A DNA stretch of 64,000 nucleotides from Rhodocollybia butyracea (GCA_015501585.1 JADNRY010000044.1:1-64000); one strand, 5' to 3'; counted from the first letter of the stretch, positions 32,553 through 44,571 are shown. Notes: generated by a model from the letters alone, not told the origin. A program made the numbers and translations.

Positions 32553-33803
32553 ATGCCAGCTCTGATCGATATTTTACCGTCCGAGCTGCTTTCCCTCGTT
32601 TTCCTCGTTGTCCAGGCGATGGAAAACGCAGAAAACGGAGAACGGCAGGAGGATGGGCTTGACGCTTGGTCACCACCGCTCGAAATGCGGGTGTCCCACG
32701 TTGGAGCGCTCTGGCGAGAAATTGCCCTCGGTACTGGGCAATTGTGGTCCAACATTGTTGTCGAGCCAGGGTATGCCCCCCAAGCTGTTCAGGCATACAT
32801 TACCCGCTCAAGACAGTGTCCCCTTGACATTGAGCTCTACAATTGCCCGGATACATTGGTTACAAGTGAGATTTTGGATGTAATCTTCCAGCAATCAATT
32901 CGTTGGCGCACCTGTAATCTTGAAGGAGGAATGGATGACTCCATCATGTCCCGAATTGTTTCCATTGCCGCTCCGATACTAAAGTGGCTCCAGTTCGCTA
33001 TCCAGTCTCCAACCCGAGCCAGGCACGCAAACGAAACATGGCAAGGTCGCCGTGTTCTCGTAGGGGGTTGCTCTATGCTCAAAGTAGCACGCCTACATGG
33101 CTTCGCATTACACTTCTCTCGACCAGTTTTTTTGTCGGGACTCACCTGTCTCAAACTCGATTGTACGGGGAATTTACCACTTCGATACATCGATCTCAAG
33201 GCTCTTCTCACTGAGTGCTACTCACTGGAGTATTTCTCAATCAGAGGAGAGATTGTCGATGCACCACCTTGGCCAGACTATGCACCCATTTTACTTCCCA
33301 AACTTCTAAGCCTCCATGTATTCAGTTTATATGGTCAGGTATACAGCGGGGTTCTTCTTATCGTCGATTCCCCGCTTCTCCAGTCTTTGGACCTGGAAGA
33401 CGCCCACGATTCCGACCTCGATACATTTTTCAGAACTCCCCACGAACTGCCCAGCCTTCGCTCTTTTTCTTTGAGCGGGACAAGCTATTTCACACCATCA
33501 AAATTGAACAGGGTGTATGCGTTGTTTCCATCTTTGAACGAGATATCGCTCCCCGACTTTGTCTTTAATCCACCCGCGATCCTAAAAGCCGTGTCAGAAT
33601 CTATGCAGGACCTTAGACCATACGCGACGAGCCAGAGGACACTGGGCCTCATGCTAAACCCTACTCAACGGTCTTCTTTGAAGCATATGCTGGAAGGAAG
33701 ACTTGAAAATGACGCAGACATACTCGAGCTGTTCGGCTATGGGTGGACTTTTACAAATTTCTTTGATTGGCTGCAGAACTTTGTGACTGATGAAATTCTC
33801 TAG
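32553..33803 (+). CDS. F-box protein with leucine-rich C-terminal region
   Basis: An intronless 416-codon frame. The N-terminus PALIDILPSELLSLVFLVVQ and VSHVGALWREIALGTGQLWS make a typical basidiomycete F-box, the Skp1-binding part of SCF ubiquitin ligases. The rest has irregular leucine-rich repeat character (LTCLKLDCTGNLPLRYIDLK, SPLLQSLDLEDAHDSD, LPSLRSFSLSGTSYF), as in the expanded F-box families of Agaricomycetes. The substrate is unknown. Lack of introns contrasts with its neighbours and is common in these expanded families. Start at ATG 32553 (MPALIDILP). Confidence 0.8.
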   Translation: MPALIDILPSELLSLVFLVVQAMENAENGERQEDGLDAWSPPLEMRVSHVGALWREIALGTGQLWSNIVVEPGYAPQAVQAYITRSRQCPLDIELYNCPDTLVTSEILDVIFQQSIRWRTCNLEGGMDDSIMSRIVSIAAPILKWLQFAIQSPTRARHANETWQGRRVLVGGCSMLKVARLHGFALHFSRPVFLSGLTCLKLDCTGNLPLRYIDLKALLTECYSLEYFSIRGEIVDAPPWPDYAPILLPKLLSLHVFSLYGQVYSGVLLIVDSPLLQSLDLEDAHDSDLDTFFRTPHELPSLRSFSLSGTSYFTPSKLNRVYALFPSLNEISLPDFVFNPPAILKAVSESMQDLRPYATSQRTLGLMLNPTQRSSLKHMLEGRLENDADILELFGYGWTFTNFFDWLQNFVTDEIL

Positions 33804-33850
33804 TTAGCTGAAGTTAAAAATAAGTTCGTATCGATATACTATCATGCTGC

Positions 33851-35583
33851 TCACGCTTTCAATCGTCGAATAACGGAAAGAAAACCTAGTAGTTGATCAG
33901 GTGTTGGAACGCAAGTAACAGCAGAGAGATACCGCACCCTAGACTGGTCAGCAGAATTTGCAACCCCCATTTGCGTGGGGGAAAACATAGGTTCCTCTTC
34001 CACTAATTCAAAGTCGTCCTGTGCCTGAGGACTAGTTCCAGGGGGCGCTTCTACGGCATTTATTTCTTCTCCCTCGGCCTCAAACATTATATTGAATTCG
34101 TCTGCACTCATGTGCTCAATCCCTAATCCCGATTCTTTGAGTGCTTTCTCGTCCAGTATCGAGAGCTGAGAGGCGCTGGGAAGAAACAGCGGCGGTTCTT
34201 CACGTAGTTGAGTGAAAGCCGAGTGATGTTGAGAAGGTTCATTTGGGACGGGAGTAGCAGGAGTAGCCAGTGGTGGCACCTGTCTTGATGAAGAAGGCGT
34301 GCGGCGATCTGGAGTATCTCGAGCAATAGATGCCCGATCTGTTGTTGATTGTACTACCTTTGCTGGCTTCTTGAAACGGGAAGAGTCTCCGGGGGTATTC
34401 TCGCGCAAGCGCTTTTTGGGAGCAGACGAAGTTAGGCGAGGTTGTGTAGCGGAACCAGGAGCCTGGCTGGTGGAGATGACGAAGAGAGTCTCAAAGTTAT
34501 CTCCTTCGACGTTGATGAAGAGCGGTTCGGCTGGGTCAGTAAAACGGATATCCAGGCCAAGTCCGCAAGTTTCCGCGAATGCAATAGTTGCCTGCAGAAC
34601 AATAAACATCCGAAGGAACAGCGTGGACGTTCTTACGTTGAATTCTCGGAGGTGGAATGTGATAGTTGTTGGAGCTTCATACAGGTTATACGTATCAAAT
34701 TCGTCCGAACTGATGGTTAGCTCTGTTGCAAGCTGCGTTCTACCTGCACAATGTCAAATTGAAAATATTAGAATGGCGATGAGACGTACTTTTCGTATCG
34801 AGTGAAGATTCAAGGCTCTTTACTTCCACCTCTGCTTCACCAAATGTCCATATCAACTGAGGATCTGATTTTGCGCCTTTGGGGAGTGAAAATTGTTCGA
34901 TCATGTCCCTTATTGCTCGCGGACCTATCGTAAGTAGGGTCTCATTCGTAGGGTCTGGGGTGCCGGGTGCCATGAGAGATGTGGAGCCTAATAGAAGCAA
35001 TTTGTGAGTCTTGATAACGCCTGGAGAAAAACATTTGAATTTATGGTTTGAGTAGTACACAAAAGGCCAAACCGTGTTTACAATGCAAGCGCACCACAAG
35101 CTTGCTCTCAAGCCCATCGTGGCTTTCATCATCAGCTTCTTCGGGGGAGATCCCCTCAACGATAGAGATTTCGCATCGCTCCAACGTCGATTCGACGGTC
35201 TTGTGCTTGAGAATCGAAAGTAGAGACTAAATTGAGGAAGTCACAGTCATCATCTACTTTGATTGTCGAGTCACAAAAGGCACACCTTGGCCATTAGCTG
35301 ACCCACGGCGCCATCGTTGGTGTCTTTTGCTGGATCTCCAGCGCGATATCTCGAGAAGAACTCTTTACCAAAATTGAATCGACAGTACGCGGATTTGGAT
35401 GAGTTTGTGCAGAATAGAGAGAGAGTTTCGGAGGCGGCATATATGCAAAGTTCTTCGCCGTATTTGGATAAGCAAGTAAGAGCCCTGGTGAAAGCTATAG
35501 ACGCGTAAATTGAAATCGTGCACACGCGAAAGCGGAGTAGAATTTTTACACTTTAAAGCATAAGCGTCAAAGGTGGCTTGCAT
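33851..35583 (-). CDS. RAD9: checkpoint clamp subunit Rad9
   Basis: Rad9 of the 9-1-1 clamp, loaded at DNA damage to activate ATR. Exon 1 (35583-35552) reads MQATFDAYALK; after an intron the next exon gives ALTCLSKYGEELCIYAASET, LFCTNSSKSAYCRFNFGKEF and FSRYRAGDP, the classic Rad9 N-terminal PCNA-like domain. Further blocks are KTVESTLERCEISI, LIWTFGEAEVEVKSLESSLD, EFDTYNLYEAPTTITFHLRE and AFAETCGLGLDIRFTDPAEP. A long disordered C-terminal tail follows (PKKRLRENTP NLS-like; acidic DDFELVEEEPMFSPTQ), ending RLKA at 33851. The tail is where Rad9 is phosphorylated and binds TopBP1/Rad4. The most natural acceptor gives LKALTCLSKY, three residues shorter than the LKAFTRALTCL pattern I expect from relatives, so the exact acceptor is uncertain. 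Confidence 0.87.
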
Positions 35584-35939
35584 CTCAGCACAGATCACAA
35601 AGCGATAGTCGAGCAGGAATGTTGACAAGAGAGCAGAAAGAAAAGGACACGAGAGTTTGAGACGCGTCAAGTTGACGCGCGTGACTACAATCTCGGTATA
35701 CTTTGTCGTTAATTCTCGAACCTCCCCAGTATATCATTAGGAACCAGGTTATAATGTTACACTAAATACACTAAATAATGGAGGTATAGGGGTACACAGT
35801 GGGTCAACGCAAAAAGCCATCAAAGCAAAGAGAGACAAAAAAACGAAAGCGAAGGTGTCCAGGATATATGTGATTTTACAGGTAGAATTAAGGAGTGCTA
35901 AGGTAGAGAGAGAGGGTATCAATCATCGCAGGTAGGGAT
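35584..35939. other. RAD9 promoter and 3' flank of the unknown minus-strand gene
   Basis: Contains an MCB box inside an inverted repeat (35661-35678), annotated separately. No gene is seen. Confidence 0.5.
35661..35678. promoter_or_regulatory. MCB box within CGCGTCAA inverted repeat upstream of RAD9
   Basis: ACGCGT at 35661-35666 overlaps a perfect 8-bp inverted repeat, CGCGTCAA (35662-35669), one spacer base, and TTGACGCG (35671-35678). It lies 78-95 bp upstream of the RAD9 start codon (35583). A further ACGCGT sits at 35501-35506 in intron 1. This is the expected position for MBF-type G1/S control. Confidence 0.5.
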
Positions 35940-37186
35940 TCAAACTGAAATCCCGCCACTGGCCATGGGACCAGAACTGCTCAGGTTAACACCTTTGAGC
36001 ATGTCGCCTGTTGCTCGTAGCACACTCGAGCCGAATGACGGTCGTCGTTCTTTCGGGCGTCTGCGCTCAGGTGAACGCGAGTGCGATTTACTTCGGGAAG
36101 AGACGGGAGACGAAGGAGGCGAGTCAACAAATGTTGGGGACGACGATGCGATAGGCACATCTTCGACCGGGGGTGCATGTACAGTTGTGGCCAATGTAGT
36201 CTCCGCTTCAGCATCTGGCATTAACAGACCATTCTCGCATCTGCCTTTGCGGCCAAGGGATTTTCCAAGTATTCCCTCTTCAGGGACCTTGGATGACTCG
36301 CTAGAGGCTAGTTGAGACGTGGATGCATTAGGACTTGGGGCGGCACTATTGGCAGGAGAAGAATTTGGACTGCGACGAGGAGAGGGAAGAGGAAATAGCT
36401 GATCTTCATCTTCTTCAATGATAGCAGAAGAAACTAGAGGCGGCGAAGGAGATGTGTGGGGCGGAGGATCATTTACTACAAACTCGCGCGACCGGCGTCG
36501 TTTGTCAACCTCGTCGACATTGATGGACAGTGAAGTTCCGAGCCTGACAACAGCAGCATCATTGTGACCTTGATGCAAGGAAACAGGTGCAAAACCGCTG
36601 TCTGAATCAGTGCTGGAATTACGCCTTCTGCGGGCGCCACGGGTAAACTTTTCAACCCAAGCTGCACCTTCTTTCAAACATTCCTCTGTGATTGTTACAC
36701 AATCTGGACAGCAAGAACGCAGTGGAATAGTTGAATGAGGTTTCCCTAGATTTGGTGAAAGCGGCAATGAAGGTCGACGTTCCAATTTGCGCCGAGGAAG
36801 ACCATCTACAGTCGAGGACGGAGACCGGTGTACAAGACATGGGCTGAGGGGAGAAGTCGGATCTCGTCCATGACTTGAAGACCTCGTGGTTTTCGACTTG
36901 AAGCTAAAAGACGGTCAGTACAAAGACCAATAGAGATGAAGAAGACTGACTTGGGAATGGGGACCTTGAATACAGGAGAAGATTCCTCTGTCTGGTCGTC
37001 GTCTGAAGCTCTGCGCTTCCACAGCGGTAACGAGTACGTCTTGGTGATGATTATAGGCCGTTTTACTCGTTGAAGCTCCGGAATCAAAACACACTCATCG
37101 TCGAAGCGAACACCTCGTGGACTATAGGGCTCAGAACTTGAGCTGGACGACATGGACGGTGTTGGAGGAGATATCGCCGTCGCCAT
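35940..37186 (-). CDS. hypothetical disordered protein with short Cys-containing core
   Basis: Two exons: 37186 to about 36951 (MATAISPPTPSMSSSSSSEP, then RGVRFDDECVLIPELQRVKRP, ITKTYSLPLWKRR) and about 36905 to 35940. The second contains SCCPDCVTITEECLKEGAAW followed by VEKFTRGARRRRNS, then a long Ser/Pro-rich tail with basic SP sites (SRSKSHSRSPERRRPKERRP), ending GPMASGGISV. The conserved-looking parts are the RVRFDDEC-type start, resembling the RVxF/FDDE style of regulatory-subunit motifs, and the CCPDC core. I do not recognise a named family. It is probably nuclear or cytosolic and phosphorylated. Confidence 0.65.
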
Positions 37187-38075
37187 TAAGAAGGAAAGTT
37201 TGAAAGAAAGTAAATCGTCCGTCAGAAAATCAGGTCATGCGATAAGTTTTTGTCGGACCTGTCAACGGCCATTGATCATTGCACTCCTGAGTGGAGAAGT
37301 TGTTCACTGAATAATATTAGGCCGAGTAATACACAAGACAGTGAGTACATTGTTCGCTACATTATAGAAAGTTTACAGCAAGAATGTGAAGCTGAGCATC
37401 TAGTCTAGCCTCGTCTCGTCTAGCCAAGCATTGGCAGCAAATTGAATTTAGCAGGATTTAGCAGCTTAGCCCAAGCAACCTTAGTATGGCGGCGTAACAG
37501 GGCGTAACAGGGGGTGGGCAAATCCAGGGTCCAGTGGCAGACTACAAACTGAGAAGTGGTTTATAACATATACCAGTTATATACCCTGGTTAAAATGCAT
37601 AATCCAAAGAAATGAGTGGCACCCAATGTCAGTGGCCATTCAAAGTGAAAATGCTATGAAGTGCCAAGACGGTTCCGGATGGAATAATAAGAAAGGAAAA
37701 GAGTAATTGCCGTAGAATTGTGGGTCACTGTGATCAGTACATACGAGAGTGTATATACTTTGTCTGGAGAACCATACGGTATACCAGCTTGTTCGGATCC
37801 GAAAACTCAACATATATTGATGGTCCGATATTTTTGTCTAGAAATCCATTGAGCGGTGCCCTTCAGAGATATAACACACAAATATTTGATAGAAATGGAG
37901 AGTCGCAAGGAAGTACTTACAGAGGAAAAAGGACAATATAAGCGCCCTGTTAGTGTTAGCGCTCTCGGGAAATCACTTTGCCGAGTCCCGATACGTTTCC
38001 CTAGCCTGACTATTGCTTCTGAATAATCTCCGGTCATAAAATGAGCCGTGTAAAGCTTTCTTCTTCTTCACCATC
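37187..38075. other. intergenic with short tandem duplications, no gene seen
   Basis: Contains small tandem repeats (ATTTAGCAG twice near 37447-37464; GGCGTAACAG twice at 37491-37510) and otherwise AT-rich sequence. A CT-rich tract just before 38076 is a typical basidiomycete core promoter for the downstream dehydrogenase. ORFs are under 80 codons. Confidence 0.5.
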
Positions 38076-39362
38076 ATGTCAGAACGTCTTGCTCAAGTTT
38101 CCGGACACCTCTCGAACGCGTACGGCCGAGGACTTTTAGCCGGCGAAGTAGCAATCATCACTGGTGAGCTTGTTGAATTAAGTGGCCTGCAGGCAGATTC
38201 CAGAATTTTCATTTAATCGTCTACAGGTGCCGGTCAGGTAATTACACAAAAATGTATGTTATCGATATATATTCATTGCAGCCTACATAGGGTATTGGAC
38301 GCAGCGCTGCCTTGATATTCGCCAGAGAAGGAGCTAAAGTGGTTATCAGTGAGTAAGTAGTTGAAACGTATTCTTGTGTCTTCATTCGTGCCAACTCATA
38401 TTATGTCTGTGTAGCATTGATGTGAAGAAGCTCAGCGATGTCGAAGCCGAGATCAAAGCTGCCGGAGGTGATTCGCTCTCCGTCGCGGGAGACGTTGGTG
38501 CAGATGACTTTCCGAAGAAGATTGTGGATGCCACCGTTGCGTACGTGGGCATACGCATATACCGTATCGTTCGTGACGATTTTGAGGCTCTTTCTACAGG
38601 AAATACGGTAAAATCAATCACATTGTTAACAATGGTTGGTTCCTTCATCGTGTTCGCGTATTCTCGCGTCTCATCTAGCACTAATAGCCGGATTCACCTT
38701 TGACAAGATGCTTCACACTACTCCTGACGATACCTGGGATATTATAATGAGGATCCATGTCAGAGCTCCGTTCCGTCTGATTCGTCAAGCTGCACCATAC
38801 TTCCGTATCCAAAAGGTTCATCTTGTTCACGATTTGCCTAACAACTACCTGACCTTATCCTTACAAAGCCTGAGGAACGTGAAAATCGCTCAATAATCAA
38901 CGTCTCCTCAACCTCTGGTCTGCACGGCAATGTTGGGCAAGCAAACTACTCCGCAGCCAAGGCAGCTGTCGTTGGGTTCACAAAAACCATTGCAAAGGAA
39001 TGGGGTCCATTTGGTGTTCGCGCCAACACTATCGCGTTTGGAATGATCCATACCAGGCTGACGGCAGCGAAGGAGGCGGGTGTCACGCTCGAGATTGACG
39101 GCAAGAAAGTCGCCCTCGGTATTCCTGGAGCAAAGGCAGCTACGGATCCGGCCGCACAGTCGGGAGCAGCCTATCCTCATATCCCTCTAAGACGAGGTGG
39201 GACCCCGGACGAAGCTGCTGCTGCTATGTTATTGTAAGTGGTTCAATACAGCTTGCTGTATTTTTGTTGCTTACTATTTTCATGGATAATAGGCTCGCAT
39301 CACCTCTCGCCTCGTATGTGAATGGTCATTGTCTGGAGGTAACAGGTGGAGCAGGGATCTGA
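38076..39362 (+). CDS. short-chain dehydrogenase/reductase (FabG-like)
   Basis: Classical SDR. Joined exons: MSERLAQVSGHLSNAYGRGL, then VAIITGAGQGIGRSAALIFA with the Rossmann TGxxxGIG motif interrupted by two introns, GAKVVISDIDVKKLSDVE, DVGADDFPKKIVDATVAKYG, HIVNNAGFTFDKM (NNAG), the catalytic INVSSTSGLHGNVGQANYSAAKA (Ser, Tyr-x3-Lys), EWGPFGVRANTIAFGMIHTR, and LASPLASYVNGHCLEVTGGA, stop 39360-39362. Asp after VVIS favours NAD(H). The insert VTLEIDGKKVALGIPGAKAA before the C-terminus resembles fungal 3-oxoacyl-ACP reductase-like proteins. The substrate is unknown; a mitochondrial or peroxisomal location cannot be read from the N-terminus. Confidence 0.87.
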
Positions 39363-39447
39363 TGCTTTTAAAACATGTACAAAAGCATTTATCTATTCTG
39401 TACTTGTACTTCAACTTTGCATTCGTTTATTTAATAGTCCCAAACTT

Positions 39448-41433
39448 TCAGGTAATGCGATAGGCAACAGTGTCATGAGGGTCTACACGGATTGAGAAGG
39501 AGGAGTCGAGCGAGTACGTTCCCGGCAAATCACTTCCTTCCCACATATCGTGAACTACGAACGGACCGTTCCCAGATAGCCCCGGAACATTTGCAATCGT
39601 GAAGGTCTTCGTAGCAGAGGTAGAGAAAGTGTTGATGATGAATACATGCACGCCCTTGGATGAGCTGCCAGCGTAATACTCAGGAATAGAAGAGGCAGAC
39701 GAGGAGGCGGAAGCGTTGAATGGAGCTGCAGGAATGCCCACTGTCGAGTCTTGGTGGAAAGCTAAAAGTTCCGGGTTGGTGATGATGGAGATCTGGGTAC
39801 TGCTCAAAAGGCTCAACTACGCAGATGTGTGTTCAACTTGAATGGATAGCAGCAAGTAGGAATGAACTCACATCCGTGCCACTAGACGGTAGATACTGAG
39901 TAAAACATGCAACAGAGGTATAAACATTCATCTTACAGTAAGATAGGGCTTTTGAATAATACCCAGGCTGCCATATGAGTCCTCTGCTCCTGAATCGTAA
40001 GATTCCCGTTCCCTGAATGTAAAATGCCTTTTCAATAATGTTCCCAGTGCGATTACAACAAGATATTCAAACCGATTTCCATCATGTCCATATCATTGTG
40101 GGAGAAAAAGTCGATCGACGACAAGTATTGGACGTTGATTGCTATTATCTCAGTTATGTATGACCAAGTCGGGCTACAGTATGTGAAAGGGAGAATTTAC
40201 GTAAAGCAGAACATGAGCCTTTACCTAGAATCAAACGACATCCTCCATGAATGGCCCTAATTAAAGACATTTAAGCACCAAACAGCAAACACGAAGCCTC
40301 GACTTACGACTCTCGCGCCCCAATCCCATACATTTGCATCGCCCCAGATGCACAAGTCGAGCTGAATAGGTATAGATTGTTCCGCAAGGGCAGCACTGGG
40401 AAAAGCTTCATTGAGTGGGGACTGTTGAATCCGAAAGAAAGACGAACCCCATTTGGCGATAACGAATGGCGGAATTGGAGTTGCTGGTGATCCTCATGAG
40501 ATTTGTGAATCTGCGAGTTTTTTCAATTATACATACTACCAATCGTCGTAATCCTAATGAGGCATGGAGTAGTCAATATAGGCTTGAAAGCGCGCGCACG
40601 TACTGGACTATCAGTCCAATTTTTAGGCACAAAACAGTTGTCTGAGTCCCGAATGGCCTTGAATCCGTGTATCATCAGGAGAACTAGGAACTGACAGACC
40701 ATATTTAAGATAGTCGATACCCCACGAGCTGAAAGTGGCCGCATCCAAGCTTTCCGTGCCCAGTGATCCCGGATATCCGGCGCACGTAGCAGTTCCAGCA
40801 TCGGAGTATATACCGAGTTTCAGTCCGAGAGCATGAACCTCAGCCGCAACTCCGCTAATGCCATTGGGGAACTTTGAGGGATCCGGGACAAGCTCGTTAG
40901 TTTTTGGATTACGTTGCATGAGTGACCAGCAGTCCTGTGGACAGTATGTTTGTTGTCAGACGCTTTCAAATAAGAAGACACATTACGTCGATATTGATGT
41001 ACTCGTAACCAGCATCTTTCAACCCCAATGAGACGAGTTCGTTGGCAGCAGATATGATTTTGATTTCGTTGATATCTGAAAGTCGGAGATATATATAACG
41101 GGACGGGGATGATCGATGAGGTATGGCACCTACCACAACCATAAGCATTCCAATGGTTCCAGCTTTGAAAGTTGAGCACAAGCCAGAAACGGTGAAACGA
41201 TAACGTGTTACAAACCCAAGTGCTGGAAGCCTCCCGGTAAGCGTGGATGGTGGCGTTGTGGGAGCAGCAGCAGCAATTTGAGAAGGTGTTGATGCAGTGT
41301 TAGCTCCAGTGGACGACGGTACGTGAGGATAGAAAGGATTCGAAACTAAACAGGCCCAGCTATCTCGAATAAACTGACTTGGAGCCGAGATAATATGCGT
41401 GAATGCTTACAGGAGATTCCAAAGGTGATACAT
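39448..41433 (-). CDS. GH27 alpha-galactosidase (second copy, secreted type)
   Basis: A second family 27 alpha-galactosidase. Splicing gives [19 protein letters not shown] (probable signal peptide; start at 41433 inferred from a donor/acceptor pair that keeps frame), a Thr/Ser/Pro linker, [34 protein letters not shown] sequence, [40 protein letters not shown], and [20 protein letters not shown] with the nucleophile Asp split off by an intron. The C-terminal block [20 protein letters not shown] and a beta domain with VFIINTFS and [11 protein letters not shown] end the gene. It is distant in sequence from the copy at 1019-3461, so the two are not a recent duplication. Internal exons around 39850-40520 were not fully resolved. 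Confidence 0.82.
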
Positions 41434-41494
41434 GAGGGCTTAGATTGAAAATTAAAAGCCTAAGCGATCATGTTGAGCCTCGCGCGCTAAATCT

Positions 41495-41505
41495 CACGTG
41501 ATAAG
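41495..41505. promoter_or_regulatory. CACGTG E-box adjoining a GATAAG site
   Basis: CACGTG (41495-41500) runs directly into GATAAG (41500-41505) in the 180-bp spacer between the secreted alpha-galactosidase and the PH-domain gene. GATAAG is the site of fungal nitrogen/iron GATA factors. Motif evidence only. Confidence 0.35.
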
Positions 41506-41613
41506 AATTACCAAAAACGATTTCAGAGATCCAGCTTTGGCCTTGATCTCTACCGAGTCTACGAATATTTATGGGAGGATCGAAGTACAGCTCTACTAGT
41601 GGCATTCAACGCC

Positions 41614-44466
41614 ATGGATCTATCAAACACTAAATCCCAACAAACCATTCCTTCAACTCCTCCGACATCTTATTCTCTCAAGAAACCTTCTTCGCCGCCT
41701 CGCCTAAAGAAAGACAATTCGCCTATCCGACAATCTCTATCCAAAGTAATACGTTTATTCAAAAAAAGTAATACTACACGACAAATTCACAATTTAACAC
41801 CACTACAGTCTACGCCCTCAGGATCGCGTCTTTCCGGACCTCTTCTGTACTTATCCCCCGAAGAGTCGGGCTGGATCTCTTGTACCGCCGCGCTCGAAAA
41901 TGGAGATATTCGAATCAGCTACTCTGCTCCCCAGAGTAATATCTACTCCCTTTCCATTCAACTAAGACACTGCTCTGACGTCCGCTCTTTGTCGGCGTAC
42001 GAAATCGTTGAGGATGAGATGTCAAATTTACGTGCCCTCGGAAACGGCGAAGAACCCAGGATCTTCGAGCTTGTTTTTGATGAAGGAACAGAGAAGTTTG
42101 CTTCTTTCACTGTCAGGGATAGAGCGAGCTGGGTTAGTACGATCTGGTGAGCAGTGAATCGTATTTGGCATAGGCATCTTCTAACCATATGTCATACAGG
42201 GACTCCATTCTTCTGATGCAAGAGTCAAAAAGCGTCTTTAGATTTGAAGATTCTGAAAAGCTTCAGTCGTACCGGCCGCCCTCTCACAAGGCAACATTAC
42301 CTGCAGCAAATCTCTCGAAGCCATTGCCTCAGCCCGTTGAGGAAAGAAACCTGCCGGCTCTTCCTTCTCCGACAGAAAGAAACCCTGACGCTTCTGCCAC
42401 AGAGTGGAAATCTTCTCAAACAATGTCATGCAAGATCTCGGACACCTGCCTCGAATCAATGAACGCACCCAACTGCCATATACCCCCAATTATTGCTCAC
42501 AGTCTATCCGTTCCTCCTACTTCACCTCAGTCTCTTCGTAGTACCTCAATTGCTAAATTAAGCCAACGATCGATGGTCAAACAACGCCTTGCCCAAATGG
42601 AAAGAGATTATTCTGAAAACTCGATCATCTCTTCCCCGGTGTCTCCGCGTAGAAACAGACCTCTCCCTCTACTCTCTCTCCTTCGTACTCAAGAGGTTAT
42701 TCACAAACCGAGCCTAAGGGCGTGATGCCTATTTTGCAGCGCGCGAGCACGGGAGATTCAATAGTCGATTCCTATAGCTCTTCTGCGCAACCCGCTCGTT
42801 CAAATGCTGGTCCCATTTCGGTCTCGACCTGGTCTCGCCCTGCTGTGTCTCCTATAGCCGAGAATTTCCGGAACGGTACTGAACTTAGCTTCTCTCGTAG
42901 ACAGGTTCCTCTGCGAGTGGACACCCGCGCCGAAACTTTGCAACGGGTTGAGCGAGATATTCCCAAGCATTATCGACCTTTCCCCGATACCACGGATCTT
43001 CTCGCAACCCAAGAAGTTCAGAATTCAAAGCAAATGGTCGCGTTGAACGAGATTCGTTATTGCATATCTAAAGTGGACAAACAAGTTGTCAGCGCAGACC
43101 AGAATTTGTTATCAATAGACCAAAAGTTGGACATGTTAAGGAATTCTGTTGAAGCAACTGCTGCAGAGTCGTCGCATAAACATCGGTCTAACACTACCAC
43201 TCAAGATGTAGTGGATATCCAAAAGACTCTGGAGGGTTTGAAATCTGTTTTATCATCGGATGTTGTCGAGGCAATAAAACGATTAGAGGCCTCCAGCCGT
43301 CCGTCTCCTTCGTCAACGACTCGTGATGGTCCTGCCGACGCATCTCCTGATACGTATTCTCAGGTTAATATACTTTACTCTGTCCGTTACCCAGGCGCTG
43401 ATCTCTGAGCACAGCTGTCCGACGTGCTTGTTCTTCTCCGCGACCAGAACGAAAGCAATACTCAACGCGACCAGATGCAAACAGATAGCGTTAGATATCT
43501 GAACGAACTGAACGCTGTGTGTATCTTTCAAATTCATGTTTTCGTCGATGGACTAATCTGTCATCTAGTGGCTAGAGACATTTGTTAGCGGCGGAACCTC
43601 TCAAATTCAGGTCCTGTCTACCGCTGTCCAACAGGTCCTGCAGTCGCTAGGAACAGGCCCTTCCCCAGATGGCTCCCAAGTTCCGGGGCTCTTAAACGAC
43701 ATTCAACGTATAGCTCACGAAGGACAGATTCACAACCAGAACACCGTAGCATTGCACGCCTCTTTGAACAATATAATAACCCAACTTGTCACCCAAGGGC
43801 AACCAATATGTCTGTGATCGTCTTTACCGACCTTCCATGCTCTCCTCACCTTAATACTTTGCAGCTACTCAAGTCATAGCGGATCTCATTGAACGACAAC
43901 AGCAAGAACATGAGGGTCTTTTGCGAATGATGACCAGCGGTGAGCCCAAAGAGACAAAAATAGGTTCTCCTGACTTGAACCAGCGTTGCAGAATTGTCAA
44001 ACGAAATTAAAGGCGAACGACTTCGGTTTGTAGAAGCCATGAAGGAGGCTACTGCGATTAATGTTCACGGTAGGCGTAAATCTCTCATATTGCTGTGGCT
44101 GTTAATTAACACGGCTATCATCAGCTCAGGTCGAAGAATTCAAGAACGAGCTGAAGCACGAGGTTCAGGGAATGACGCGAGAGGTTGGACGGTTGCACCA
44201 AGAACGGCAGAGTATCGAAAATCAGATTGCCGATCTTTTGGCTTTTTACTCGAAGCAGGCCAAAAACGGCTCTATTCCAGTGAGTGACATCAACCTCGCA
44301 TTCCATAACCTTATACGAATATGGTTACTTTTTTCAGCCTGGATCTGTTCCCGTCTTCGAACAAGCCTTTCCAAATTATTCTAATCCTCGGGATCGAAGC
44401 TCTCGGGGAGCAGGTCTTCGAACGCCACAACCAAGCCCTGAACGCCGTGGAAGGTCAGGATATTGA
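41614..44466 (+). CDS. PH-domain protein with C-terminal coiled coils
   Basis: ATG 41614 (MDLSNTKSQQTIPSTPP) opens a disordered basic N-terminus, followed by a pleckstrin-homology-like domain from about 41840: GPLLYLSPEESGWISCTAAL, ENGDIRISY, YEIVEDEMSNLR, RIFELVFDEG and FASFTVRDRASWVSTIWDSI, where the last Trp is the PH C-terminal helix landmark. After Ser/Pro linkers, several exons encode heptad-rich helices (VALNEIRYCISKVDKQVVSA, LLSIDQKLDMLRNSVEATAA; VLVLLRDQNESNTQRDQM; EVGRLHQERQSIENQIADLL). It ends RRGRSGY at 44466. A cytoskeletal or membrane scaffold role is inferred. The short 3' exons are joined by eye. It is convergent with the AlkB-like gene (105 bp between stops). Confidence 0.7.
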
Positions 44467-44571
44467 TTAGTGTCCAACCGTCGAATTTGCTGCTTCAGTC
44501 CTCGATTAAGAGTCTTTTACAACCTGGGAATGATACCAAGATAGCGAAAGAAGAGGTAAAGATGTCTGCAA

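Noticed and set aside
32344..32796. 150-codon minus-strand ORF.
   Set aside because: Overlaps the N-terminus of the F-box gene, which has clear F-box sequence on the plus strand.
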